From: Desulfuromonadaceae bacterium
GTDB taxonomy: Bacteria; Desulfobacterota; Desulfuromonadia; Desulfuromonadales; Geopsychrobacteraceae
DNA: 16,927 nucleotides
Direction of reading: 5' to 3'
NCBI GenBank assembly: GCA_013138655.1
Contig: WTCI01000255.1
Location: forward strand, 1 to 16,927
A program made the translations under genes and the position numbers. Every line of letters starts with the position of its first letter. Positions within the stretch are counted from its first letter, which is position 1. This document shows, in pieces, positions 6,403 through 13,321 of this stretch. A model generated the notes under the pieces. The model worked only from the letters and a program-made list of their open reading frames with translations. It ran no database searches and was not told where the DNA came from.

Positions 6403-7401
6403 TCATAAGGTTAGTCTCAATGCGGAAAAGACATTTTGAATGCGGTTAAAAATGGTGGTTTGATCACTCCCGGCAAAGAGTAGTCCAACCAAATTGCCGT
6501 TTTCGTCCAAAACTGCAGAACCACTGTCCCCCCCCTGGCTCATCGGCCCCGCCATCAACTGATCCTTGAAGGTGGCAATCAGGCCGGCACCGTATTGGAC
6601 ATTCACTGTCACATCGACCTGCGTAATCTCATCTTCCGTGAATTCGGTGGTACGACCGCTCTTTTTGACTTTCATGCCAAGCAATCCTTCCGCCAGGCCT
6701 TGAATCTCGCCGATGCCAAGGATTTCGGCCTTTACATCGTCGTCATTAAGCGGACGTGCGATGGCCGCGTCAACCAGATTTTCCCCCGCAAGGGCCTTAA
6801 CCGCTTGTAGCCGCGTGTCGCTGCTGATTATTTCGGCAACCTTGTTAAGGGCCCTGACGATACGGCCGGCCACATTACAGTCGCTAGGCAGGCCCGTCAT
6901 CTGGACAGGCACAAAATCAGTCAAAGTGGCGATTTGGTCATCGGGATTGCGCCCCCCGTCATGGGGGCCTGGTTGCAGGATAGGATCCCCTGTTTGGGCA
7001 TTGTTACTGTTGGCCATGACATGATTGTTGGAGAGGATGTGCCACTGGTCGTTTCTTTTCACCCAACATCCCAACGTTCCAGCAGTGATGTCTTTGTGTC
7101 CAATGCTCACTCCACCGGGTGCCGGACGAAATCTGCCCGTCGGGGCCTGAAACACACGAAAAACACCCGTCTCCACCACGTCAGTCGGAAATCCTTGCAC
7201 ATCTTTTGGCACCAGGTCCTGAGATGATAAAGCTGATGCGGCGATCTTTTTCTCGACGGAGCAGACAATGCAAGGGGTATCCGTTCGTTTTCCGCCAGTA
7301 ACCTTGTATCCCACACCCGTGGCCACGACATTACTCCGAGCCAAAAGATCCTGGGATTTTTCCTTGAGCGCTGCACGCACAGATTCGATATTATTACTCA
7401 T
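6403..7401 (-). CDS. Trypsin-like serine protease with N-terminal propeptide-like domain
   Basis: A 332-residue protein with a chymotrypsin/trypsin-fold triad readable in order: His 127 in ILSNNHVMA, Asp 211 in LVDAAIARP and Ser 293 in QGGDSGSAV. The core begins near residue 96 (GGVSIGHKDITAGTLGCWV), as in the bacterial relatives of plant NAL1-type peptidases. Residues 20-85 form a separate alpha/beta region (NVVATGVGYKVTGGK...VPKDVQGFPTDVVETGVFRV) that is repeated in the downstream lipoprotein. No signal peptide or TM segment is visible, so the protein appears cytoplasmic or exported by an unrecognised route, which is odd beside a lipoprotein partner. ATG 7401 is chosen over the frame's earlier start at 7446 because GAGGAGG lies five bases upstream. 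Substrate unknown. Confidence 0.87.
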   Translation of the reverse strand: MSNNIESVRAALKEKSQDLLARSNVVATGVGYKVTGGKRTDTPCIVCSVEKKIAASALSSQDLVPKDVQGFPTDVVETGVFRVFQAPTGRFRPAPGGVSIGHKDITAGTLGCWVKRNDQWHILSNNHVMANSNNAQTGDPILQPGPHDGGRNPDDQIATLTDFVPVQMTGLPSDCNVAGRIVRALNKVAEIISSDTRLQAVKALAGENLVDAAIARPLNDDDVKAEILGIGEIQGLAEGLLGMKVKKSGRTTEFTEDEITQVDVTVNVQYGAGLIATFKDQLMAGPMSQGGDSGSAVLDENGNLVGLLFAGSDQTTIFNRIQNVFSALRLTL

Positions 7402-7461
7402 GATGCCCTCCTCACAGAATGGATTGGCTTTGTCTGGATTGACCATAATTTTCTGATGTAT

Positions 7462-7490
7462 ATTATACCTCTACCAGGATTTAATGAGAG
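7462..7490 (-). promoter_or_regulatory. Possible promoter of the protease-lipoprotein operon
   Basis: A perfect TATAAT is read on the minus strand at 7467-7462. Seventeen bases upstream the -35 position holds only CTCTCA (7490-7485), a three-of-six match. Transcription would start near 7455, giving a leader of about 54 nt before the protease ATG. Confidence 0.4.
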
Positions 7491-7731
7491 ATCAAGCCTT
7501 TTGCTGGATATTTTAGATTGTCTGCATTCCAAGGCACGGGTAGTTGGTGTTTTAGCGGTCTGGCTCATCTGTCCTTGGGCGCAGCCGAAGAGGACGGGGG
7601 ATATAACGCACTTCACGTTTCCGCATTCTCCAACACGGCCCTCTTCTGAGAGTATTGACGCCCGCCGCAACGTGATTTACATCCAGTTTACAACTTAAAA
7701 ACGGGAAACCTTATGTGAACAACCCAGGGCT
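7491..7731. other. Intergenic stretch with no supportable gene
   Basis: Short open frames exist on both strands here but none has a ribosome binding site, a recognisable domain or a plausible start. The stretch separates the divergent protease and DUF3300 operons. I see no strong hairpin in it. It could carry decayed sequence or distal control sites. Confidence 0.4.
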
Positions 7732-7760
7732 TTGACTATTTTGATATACTTTCTTACAAA
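7732..7760 (+). promoter_or_regulatory. Probable promoter of the DUF3300-DUF2950 operon
   Basis: TTGACT (7732-7737, five of six) is separated by 17 bp from TACAAA (7755-7760, four of six). This gives a leader of about 147 nt before the ATG at 7914, long enough to hold regulatory structure, although I found no recognisable riboswitch. Confidence 0.5.
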
Positions 7761-7913
7761 GTTGCGGGCATTGTCCTTATGAGATCTTGAGAAGTGATCA
7801 AATGCGGTTTTTGTATTCTTCTTGCTGGTGTTGGTCATCGCGAGCGGTTTCCCTGCCCCCGTCATCAGCAGACGCAAAAACATGCTGCGGCTCCGGGCTT
7901 TGTGGAGGTAGTT

Positions 7914-9245
7914 ATGAAGGCAGCGAACGTTTTCTATCTGGCCCTCGGACTGTTCATTATTCCTTTCCTTGTTTCCATCTTTGCCTTGACTCCACAGCAG
8001 GCTCAAGCCCAAGACAGCGGTTATCTGGAACCGTTTGAAAAATACCATCGGGAGGAGCTCGCCCAGATGCTGGCACCCATCGCCCTCTACCCCGATGCGC
8101 TCCTGTCTCAGATCCTGATGGCATCGACCTACCCCATTGAAGTGATCGAGGCCGACCGCTGGGCCAGAGAGAACCTGGAACTAAAGGGGGAGTCCCTTGA
8201 TGCTGCACTGTTAAATAAGCACTGGGACCCCAGTGTCAAGGCGATCTGTCACTTTCCGTCAACCTTGGCCCTGATGAGCGAACGGATCACTGAGACCACC
8301 AACCTCGGCAACGCTTTTCTCGCCCAAGAAACCGAGGTCATGGGCATGATCCAGGAACTGCGGGCCGGGGCCTGTGCCCACGGCAACCTCAACACCACCT
8401 CCGAGCAGAAGGTGATTGTCGAAAAGGAGACAATCATCATTGAACCGGCAGATCCCCGGACCATCTACGTACCCTACTATGATCCCTATTTTATCTATGG
8501 CCCGTGGTGGTGGTCTCCTGCCTATCCGCCCTATTACTGGGGTCCCCCAGGGATAAGTATCGGGGTCGGTATCTCATATTGGCCCGGCATTTATTTTGGT
8601 TTCACCTTCAGTGACTGGAGCTATTTTGATTGGCACCACCACTATATTTACATTGATGTACACAAGCGACCAAGATTTGTCAGGCATGACCGTTGGATAG
8701 CAAAGCCCGGTCGTTGGCTTCACGCTCCCAGTCACCGCCGGGGTGTCGCCTACCGCGATAAGTTCACTGCCAGAAAATATGGTCAATCTCCCCACCGCTC
8801 CACGGGTTTCCGGTGGAGTACCCGAGGTTTTCCTGAACACCGGGACAGTGATGTGCTACGGACCTGGATTGACCAGGACAGGCAAAGGGCTGACCGGACA
8901 AAAATCGATCGCTATCGCCAGGAACAGGAACGGGCTGACCGCTACAAGCAGGAACGGCAGCGGATTAACCTTGACAAGAAAAAGCCTGAACGGAAAGAGC
9001 CTGAAACACTGAAGCGAGAGCGTGTTGAGCGCGATCGGAAGAAACAGATAAAGATCGTACCAGATCGGCGGAAACGGGAACGGGTTGAGCACGAAAAACA
9101 ATGGGGAAGCCGGGACAATGTTTTTAATCGGGTCGAAGATGGCAGGAAGGAACGTCAATCAAGCAAGCGCGGTCGGTTCAGCCGGCAAATCCTGGAAGGT
9201 GACGACAAGGGCGACCGAAACGACCGCCTCCGCAAATGGCGGTGA
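7914..9245 (+). CDS. DUF3300 exported protein with a charged C-terminal tail
   Basis: A 443-residue protein. Residues 1-32 are a signal peptide (FYLALGLFIIPFLVSIFA, then AQAQ). The DUF3300 domain spans about 48-250: LAPIALYPDALLSQILMAST, ADRWARENL, WDPSVKAICHFPSTLALMSE, LGNAFLAQETEVMGMIQELR and a very aromatic PRTIYVPYYDPYFIYGPWWW segment. From about 250 the chain becomes basic, and 320-400 is an Arg/Lys/Glu/Gln-rich repeat region (QERADRYKQERQR and similar) likely to be helical or disordered. ATG 7914 follows GGAGG at a good distance; the frame extends upstream to 7794 but without a ribosome binding site. Function unknown; DUF3300 genes are often next to DUF2950 genes, as here (16-bp gap), so both probably act in the periplasm. 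Confidence 0.88.
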   Translation: MKAANVFYLALGLFIIPFLVSIFALTPQQAQAQDSGYLEPFEKYHREELAQMLAPIALYPDALLSQILMASTYPIEVIEADRWARENLELKGESLDAALLNKHWDPSVKAICHFPSTLALMSERITETTNLGNAFLAQETEVMGMIQELRAGACAHGNLNTTSEQKVIVEKETIIIEPADPRTIYVPYYDPYFIYGPWWWSPAYPPYYWGPPGISIGVGISYWPGIYFGFTFSDWSYFDWHHHYIYIDVHKRPRFVRHDRWIAKPGRWLHAPSHRRGVAYRDKFTARKYGQSPHRSTGFRWSTRGFPEHRDSDVLRTWIDQDRQRADRTKIDRYRQEQERADRYKQERQRINLDKKKPERKEPETLKRERVERDRKKQIKIVPDRRKRERVEHEKQWGSRDNVFNRVEDGRKERQSSKRGRFSRQILEGDDKGDRNDRLRKWR

Positions 9246-9261
9246 ACTGGAGAACCGAGCC

Positions 9262-10227
9262 ATGATACCATTCATACCGAGAAAGGCACAGATGCTGGGA
9301 CTGAAAGCATATAAACATAGGATATTGCGGTTTTCTCCCGGCGCAATGGTCATTCTAATTGCCATAATCGTCTCGGCCGCAGCCCCTAGTTGGGCCAGTG
9401 CGTTAGCGGGACAAAAAAGTTTTGCCTCTCCTCAGCAGGCGGTAGCTGCCTTGCTCGTAGCAGTGCAAGACGATAACAATGCAGAGTTGTTCAGCATCTT
9501 GGGCTCCGGCTCGGAGGATCTCATCTCTTCCGGCGACAAGGTCGCGGACCGGAACGGCAGAGCGCGATTTTTGAAAGCCTATGAGGAGAAGAACAGCCTT
9601 GAGCAGGAGAACGAAGGCCAAGTTGTGTTTCTCATCGGCGGCAAGGATTATCCTTTCCCGATCCCCATCATTCGGCAGGGGGACGCCTGGTTCTTTGACA
9701 CCCAGGCGGGCATGGAGGAAATCCTTAACCGGCGAATCGGCAGAAACGAACTGCACACGATCGAGGTGATGCAGGCCTATACTGATGCCCAACGTGAGTA
9801 TGCCTGTATGATACGCAACGACGGTGTCCCGACGTTTGCCCAGAAGCTTGCCAGCAGTGAGGGCAAGAAGGATGGACTCTATTGGAAAGCAGCAGAGGGT
9901 GAGGAGGAAAGCCCCCTCGGTCCACTGATCGCTAAGGCCACCGAAAAGGGGTATGCGGGTGGCCTGAATGAGGGTTCTCCTGACCCCTTTCAAGGCTATT
10001 ATTTCAAAATCCTTAAGTCGCAAGGAGAGCATGCCAACTGTGGTGCGTTTGATTATGTAACCGATGGCAAAATGGTCCTCGGATTCGCCCTGGTCGCCTA
10101 TCCCGCCAAGTATGGGGCCTCTGGTATCATGACCTTTATCGTCAACCAGGAGGGCGTGATCTATGAAAAAGACCTGGGTGAAAACACGGACACGATGGCA
10201 GCAGCAATGACCACCTTTGATGCGTAA
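9262..10227 (+). CDS. DUF2950 exported protein, C-terminus replaced by IS66 insertion
   Basis: As it stands, 321 residues. A hydrophobic signal segment lies at about 28-45 (GAMVILIAIIVSAAAPSWASA) and the DUF2950 domain starts at KSFASPQQAVAALLVAVQDDN (52-72) and includes GDAWFFDTQAGMEEILNRRIGRNEL, QAYTDAQREYA, FQGYYFKILKSQG and GIMTFIVNQEGVIYEKDLG. The reading frame hits the IS66 terminal repeat: the last codons read TTT GAT GCG TAA, and the stop TAA belongs to the IS end. The displaced original end (PDGTWRKHEEHAEK) is found beyond the element at 12577-12621. The loss of 14 residues may or may not inactivate the protein. The start could be ATG 9262 (GGAG upstream) or ATG 9292 (AAAGG upstream, shorter n-region). 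Cotranscribed with the DUF3300 gene. Confidence 0.85.
   Translation: MIPFIPRKAQMLGLKAYKHRILRFSPGAMVILIAIIVSAAAPSWASALAGQKSFASPQQAVAALLVAVQDDNNAELFSILGSGSEDLISSGDKVADRNGRARFLKAYEEKNSLEQENEGQVVFLIGGKDYPFPIPIIRQGDAWFFDTQAGMEEILNRRIGRNELHTIEVMQAYTDAQREYACMIRNDGVPTFAQKLASSEGKKDGLYWKAAEGEEESPLGPLIAKATEKGYAGGLNEGSPDPFQGYYFKILKSQGEHANCGAFDYVTDGKMVLGFALVAYPAKYGASGIMTFIVNQEGVIYEKDLGENTDTMAAAMTTFDA
10216..10223. repeat. Left target-site duplication of the IS66 element
   Basis: TTTGATGC immediately before the left terminal repeat corresponds to TTTGATCC (12571-12578) immediately after the right one. The 8-bp length is that expected for IS66-family insertion; one base (10222 against 12577) differs. The right copy has the sequence that restores the DUF2950 frame. 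Confidence 0.8.
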
Positions 10228-10250
10228 GCGTCAACCGAGCCCATCTTGGC
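10224..10250 (+). repeat. IS66 terminal inverted repeat, tnpC-side end
   Basis: GTAAGCGTCAACCGAGCCC is identical over 19 bases to the reverse complement of the other end. Then a one-base length difference (CCC here, CCCC there) is followed by a shared ATCTTG. The repeat contains the TAA that ends the interrupted DUF2950 frame and, on the other strand, the TGA that ends tnpC (10231-10233). Confidence 0.9.
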
Positions 10251-11814
10251 CTTCGGCCTTCGGCATGTCATCATGCTGCTGACTTCTTGCTGCCAGCCAT
10301 TGATCTGGAAGGAGTTCGTGAATCTGTTTGGCGGGATGGCTCATGATGCGACGTAACACGTCTTCAAGGTATTCTTGGGGATTGATGTCCAGATTCCGGC
10401 AGGTCTGGACCAGGGACAGGATTGTTGCTGTTGCCCGGCCACCATCCTCGCTACCAACAAACAGCCAGTTCTTGCGGCCGATGGTGAGGGGACGGATGGC
10501 CCGCTCGGCAACGTTGTTATCGAGGCGGGCGTCGGGGTTGCTCAAATAGTTCGGCAGGGAGGGCGCTAAACCCTGGTAGTAGTTCAAGGCTTTGCTGAAG
10601 TTGGATTTAGGCAGCAGTCCACCTTTGAGGATACGGTTTTCGACCAGTTCCGACAATTCCTCCAGGATCGGCTTTTCGATCTGCTGTCGGATGCGTAGCC
10701 GCTCTTCAGGAGAGCGGGCCCAAGCGACGCGCTCCAGCATGAACAGGTAGCGGATTTTGCGCAAAATACGCCGCCGCAGCTCCGGGTCGCCATTTTCCGC
10801 CTCAACAAATTTACGGCGCACGTGGGCCATGCAAGGGCACCAGGTGATATCCTCGTATTTCGCCAGTTTTTCGTACGCGCCGTATTTATCGGTATGCAAA
10901 AAGCCCTGGTACTCTTTCAGGGTTTTCAGCGGATGTTCATGGTTTCGATTGAGTTGAAACTCGAAGAATCGATAGGGAGGATCACCACCGCCGCCACCGA
11001 CATAAACCCACATATAGGCCTGTTGGCAGCGACTTTTGCCTTTGACCTGAAGTCGGATCGGGGTTTCATCGACAAAGATCGCACCGTTTGTCAGAACCTC
11101 CGCCCTCATCGCCTCGTAAAGAGGCGACAAGGCTTCACCCAGGGTGAGAACCCACTTTGAAAGGGTCTGGCGGCTGATGCGGACATCTGCACGCTTAAGA
11201 ATTTCCACCAAACGGTAAAGCGGCAGATGATCGGTAAACTTGGCAGTCAGAATATAGGCCAGCAGACTTTCATCGGCCGGACAGCGGTTAATGATCGCAT
11301 CGGGCAGCGGCGCAACCTTGATGCCGAGTTCAGGAGCAGTCTTGGATGCGTATTTGGGACGGACGTATTCAACAATATAGAATTGTTCCGGTTTTCGCGC
11401 CAACTTGCGGCTGACTTCGCAACCGATCTTCACCAAGGGGTTTCCCGTCTCCGGGCAGATCTTTTCCTCCGCAGGAATGTCGAGCTCAACCCTTTTGACC
11501 GGCAGGTCGTCGGGATAGGTGATCGTATCCTTGCCACGGTTCTTTTTGGTTTTACGCCGCTTGAAGTGAACCTCCTCCTGCTCCGATTCTGTTTCCGCAT
11601 CCTGCGGCCCCAGATCCAGACCCGGCAGAGGTAACTGGTCGTGCAGGTCGATCAGTCGTTCATTTTTGACACCGAAGACCTGCTTTTGCAGCCAGGTCAG
11701 CTGTTCTTTCAGGGTCAAGAGATCCGCTTCCAGCGCATGGATGCGTTGATCTTTCTGTTGAAGAAGTTCTAGGAAATTGGGTATTTCCGCTCTGTTTTTG
11801 GCACCGTCAGACAT
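10231..11814 (-). CDS. tnpC: IS66 transposase (DDE catalytic subunit, TnpC)
   Basis: A 527-residue protein with the full IS66 architecture. A Leu-rich coiled coil lies at about 15-50 (LLQQKDQRIHALEADLLTLKEQ), a zinc-finger-like region at about 100-150 (CPETGNPLVKIGCEVSRKL), and the DDE domain follows. The acidic triad is visible: Asp 249 in IFVDETPIRL, Asp 309 in LHTDKYGAYEKL and Glu 437 in NNVAERAIRPLTIGRKNWLF. The C-terminal part (about 470-500, DINPQEYLEDVLRRI) is typical. It acts with TnpA and TnpB in transposition. The start has only a weak GGCGG upstream. Its stop codon lies inside the terminal repeat. No frameshift is seen, so it is probably active. Confidence 0.95.
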   Translation of the reverse strand: MSDGAKNRAEIPNFLELLQQKDQRIHALEADLLTLKEQLTWLQKQVFGVKNERLIDLHDQLPLPGLDLGPQDAETESEQEEVHFKRRKTKKNRGKDTITYPDDLPVKRVELDIPAEEKICPETGNPLVKIGCEVSRKLARKPEQFYIVEYVRPKYASKTAPELGIKVAPLPDAIINRCPADESLLAYILTAKFTDHLPLYRLVEILKRADVRISRQTLSKWVLTLGEALSPLYEAMRAEVLTNGAIFVDETPIRLQVKGKSRCQQAYMWVYVGGGGGDPPYRFFEFQLNRNHEHPLKTLKEYQGFLHTDKYGAYEKLAKYEDITWCPCMAHVRRKFVEAENGDPELRRRILRKIRYLFMLERVAWARSPEERLRIRQQIEKPILEELSELVENRILKGGLLPKSNFSKALNYYQGLAPSLPNYLSNPDARLDNNVAERAIRPLTIGRKNWLFVGSEDGGRATATILSLVQTCRNLDINPQEYLEDVLRRIMSHPAKQIHELLPDQWLAARSQQHDDMPKAEGQDGLG

Positions 11815-11866
11815 GCCGCCAAGCTAGCACATTCCAGTGTCTGGAGGAAGTGATAAGCGCCTATTT

Positions 11867-12193
11867 TTATAGAGAAAAACGCGTATTTAGGCGGCGCGGG
11901 ACCACCCCTTCGAGAAGCATGAGGAACTGTGTTCGAGACAACTTTTTTTCACCGCTAAAGCAGCTGGAAAAGGTGCCCTTCTCCAGTCGCTTGTACCAGA
12001 TGACAAAACCATCCCCCTCAAAGGAGAGGATTTTGATCAGATTGCGGCGGCGATTCAAAAAGAGAAAGAGCGCACCGGAGAGCAGTTGGCCGGGATAAGC
12101 GCATTCAACGAGATGGCCCAAGCCCTCAAAGCCTTTGCGCATATCGACCACCTGGTCATACAGGTAAATCGGCTGCAACCCGGAGGGACGCAT
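11867..12193 (-). CDS. tnpB: IS66 accessory protein TnpB (Orf2)
   Basis: A 108-residue protein of the usual Orf2 length. Signature segments: IYLYDQVVDMRKGFEGLGHLV (9-29), LSGALFLFLNRRRNLIKIL (38-56) and GDGFVIWYKRLEKGTF (60-75). It is required, with TnpA, for transposition in IS66 elements of this class; its molecular role is not well defined. It begins one base after the tnpA stop, implying translational coupling, and is followed by a 52-bp gap before tnpC. Confidence 0.93.
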   Translation of the reverse strand: MRPSGLQPIYLYDQVVDMRKGFEGLGHLVECAYPGQLLSGALFLFLNRRRNLIKILSFEGDGFVIWYKRLEKGTFSSCFSGEKKLSRTQFLMLLEGVVPRRLNTRFSL

Positions 12194-12194
12194 G

Positions 12195-12485
12195 CTATAC
12201 CCGCTTCAGGACAGTGAGGACTTCGCCCAGCAGATTTCCGTCGAACCCGGATGCGACATGGACATAGACACCATTGCACGAAAGAGCTAGCGGAGGTGCC
12301 GCAAGTTCCAGTTCAACAAACCTGCCAGGTTGCTGTATCACCGGCATGGCCAGACGTTTTCGCCAATAGAGAAAGCGATGATAGTTCTCGGCATGATCAC
12401 GGCACCAGGCAGCGACGCTCAAACTGCTTTCACGCCATGCGACAATTTTTTCAGACCATTCTTCTTGCAATGTAACTGATGACAT
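12195..12485 (-). CDS. tnpA: IS66 accessory protein TnpA (Orf1)
   Basis: A 96-residue protein with the Orf1 helix-turn-helix region WSEKIVAWRESSLSVAAWCRDHAENYHRFLYWRKRL (about 10-45), which resembles the DNA-binding part of short IS66/IS3-like Orf A proteins, followed by a beta-rich C-terminus (FVELELAAPP...VYVHVASGFDGNLLGEVLTVLKRV). It has a strong AAGGAGG about eight bases before the ATG at 12485. It is the first gene of the IS operon. Confidence 0.9.
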   Translation of the reverse strand: MSSVTLQEEWSEKIVAWRESSLSVAAWCRDHAENYHRFLYWRKRLAMPVIQQPGRFVELELAAPPLALSCNGVYVHVASGFDGNLLGEVLTVLKRV

Positions 12486-12543
12486 GCGGTAGCCTCCTTG
12501 TATTTGATAGTGGAGGCCAGTTTAGGAGGCTGAGTGTTGAACG

Positions 12544-12570
12544 GCAAGATGGGGCTCGGTTGACGCTTAC
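12544..12570 (-). repeat. IS66 terminal inverted repeat, tnpA-side end
   Basis: Read on the minus strand this end begins GTAAGCGTCAACCGAGCCCC and continues ATCTTGCC, matching the other end except for one extra C and the last bases. It sits about 60 bp upstream of tnpA, where the operon promoter must also lie. Confidence 0.9.
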
Positions 12571-12621
12571 TTTGATCCCGACGGCACCTGGCGCAAGCAT
12601 GAAGAGCACGCTGAGAAATAA
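12571..12621 (+). pseudogene. Detached 3' end of the DUF2950 gene
   Basis: Directly after the IS, beginning with the 8-bp duplication, an open stretch reads FDPDGTWRKHEEHAEK and then TAA (12619-12621). Joined to the upstream frame at the duplicated FD codons it restores a natural C-terminus (...AMTTFDPDGTWRKHEEHAEK), and a DPD-x-x-W ending is usual for DUF2950 proteins. It has no start of its own and cannot be expressed separately. Confidence 0.88.
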
Positions 12622-12740
12622 TGCCGTTTGGAAAAGTAACTACTTTACAAAAACAGCTCTAACAGAAATGGTCGGGGCTGCTCCATTTGTTGTTTCACAA
12701 GGCTTTGCTATCAGTGGGCTTAACTACCCCGTATTATTGG

Positions 12741-12771
12741 AAAAGCCCGCCCGATTGCCGGATGGGCTTTT
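12741..12771. terminator. Bidirectional intrinsic terminator
   Basis: AAAAGCCC (12741-12748) and GGGCTTTT (12764-12771) form a perfect stem, with an A-run left and T-run right, so it works on both strands. On the plus strand it would have ended the original DUF3300-DUF2950 operon 120 bp past its native stop; on the minus strand it ends the yefM-yoeB operon 29 bp past the yoeB stop. Confidence 0.75.
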
Positions 12772-12799
12772 CTGATAAACACTAAGATTCGTGACGCTA

Positions 12800-13054
12800 T
12801 TAGTAGTGGTAGCGACACTGAACAACAATAATGGTTTCGTCAGTCACTTTATATACCAAGCGATGCTCACGATCTATGCGGCGGGACCAGTATCCGGACC
12901 AATAGTGCTTCAACGGTTCAGGATCACCAATCCCTTCGAATGGCTGTCGTTTAATATCTTTGATCAGTGCGTTGACGCGCTTGAGTATTTTCTTGTCCGT
13001 TTGTTGCCAATACAAGTAATCCTCCCAAGCTTTTTCTGCCCAAGATAAGATCAT
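12800..13054 (-). CDS. yoeB: YoeB toxin (ribosome-dependent mRNA endonuclease)
   Basis: An 84-residue protein of exactly the YoeB length and pattern: WEDYLYWQQTDKKILKRVNALI, then PFEGIGDPEPLKH, GYWSRRIDREHRLVYKV and CRYHY. The residues known to be catalytic in E. coli YoeB are kept at the same positions: Glu 46, Arg 65 and His 83. YoeB binds the ribosomal A site and cuts mRNA, halting translation until antitoxin is renewed. The ATG overlaps the antitoxin stop by four bases (ATGA, 13051-13054). The C-terminal active-site residues are intact, so the toxin is probably functional. Confidence 0.96.
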   Translation of the reverse strand: MILSWAEKAWEDYLYWQQTDKKILKRVNALIKDIKRQPFEGIGDPEPLKHYWSGYWSRRIDREHRLVYKVTDETIIVVQCRYHY

Positions 13055-13305
13055 TCTTCAATCAATCCGCGTTGTACCGTTTTTCCAGCTTCCACTTCCG
13101 CAATCGCTTGGTTCAAGCGCTCTGCATTTTTGGGACTGGCCATCAAGTAGGCTGTTTCTTCATAAGCATGGAAATCTTCAAGACTGATTACGACCGCAGG
13201 CTTACCATTTTGCCGAGTAATTAAAACAGGTTTGTGATCATCATTTACCTTGTCCAGTGTGCTGGCCAAGTGACTTCGGAAAGCTGAATAGCTGATTGTG
13301 TCCAT
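13051..13305 (-). CDS. yefM: YefM antitoxin (Phd/YefM family)
   Basis: An 84-residue antitoxin. The N-terminal Phd fold that dimerises and binds DNA is MDTISYSAFRSHLASTLDKVNDDHKPVLITRQNGKPAVVISLEDFHAYEET (1-51). The C-terminal half (YLMASPKNAERLNQAIAEVEAGK) is the part that wraps YoeB. ATG 13305 is chosen because M-x-T-I-S-Y-S is the family's usual start and GGGGTGG lies upstream; the frame extends to 13362, but those codons overlap the operator-promoter. It is translationally coupled to yoeB and is expected to repress the operon together with the toxin. Confidence 0.94.
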   Translation of the reverse strand: MDTISYSAFRSHLASTLDKVNDDHKPVLITRQNGKPAVVISLEDFHAYEETAYLMASPKNAERLNQAIAEVEAGKTVQRGLIEE

Positions 13306-13321
13306 CGCGTCCACCCCTTTC

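Larger units (their letters stand above)
10224..12570 (-). mobile_element. IS66-family insertion sequence, apparently complete (2347 bp)
   Basis: Bounded by terminal inverted repeats (10224-10250 and 12544-12570) beginning with GTAAGC, with an 8-bp target duplication outside. It carries the three genes normal for IS66, all on the minus strand in the order tnpA-tnpB-tnpC, each with an intact reading frame and intact motifs. Length and organisation are typical of a full element. Insertion lies within the 3' end of the DUF2950 gene. The single mismatch in the duplication implies that the insertion is not very recent, although the transposase shows no decay. Confidence 0.93.

Noticed and set aside
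7398..7670. 90-residue minus-strand frame upstream of the protease
   Set aside because: It needs a TTG start without a ribosome binding site, overlaps the protease promoter and start, and matches no domain I know.
7456..7698. 80-residue plus-strand frame
   Set aside because: No ribosome binding site and no recognisable feature; it ends before the DUF3300 promoter.
9085..9261. N-terminal extension of the DUF2950 frame
   Set aside because: These codons overlap the DUF3300 tail in another frame and would place 59 polar residues before the signal segment.
9403..10032. 209-residue minus-strand frame
   Set aside because: Antisense to DUF2950, without a start signal or domain.
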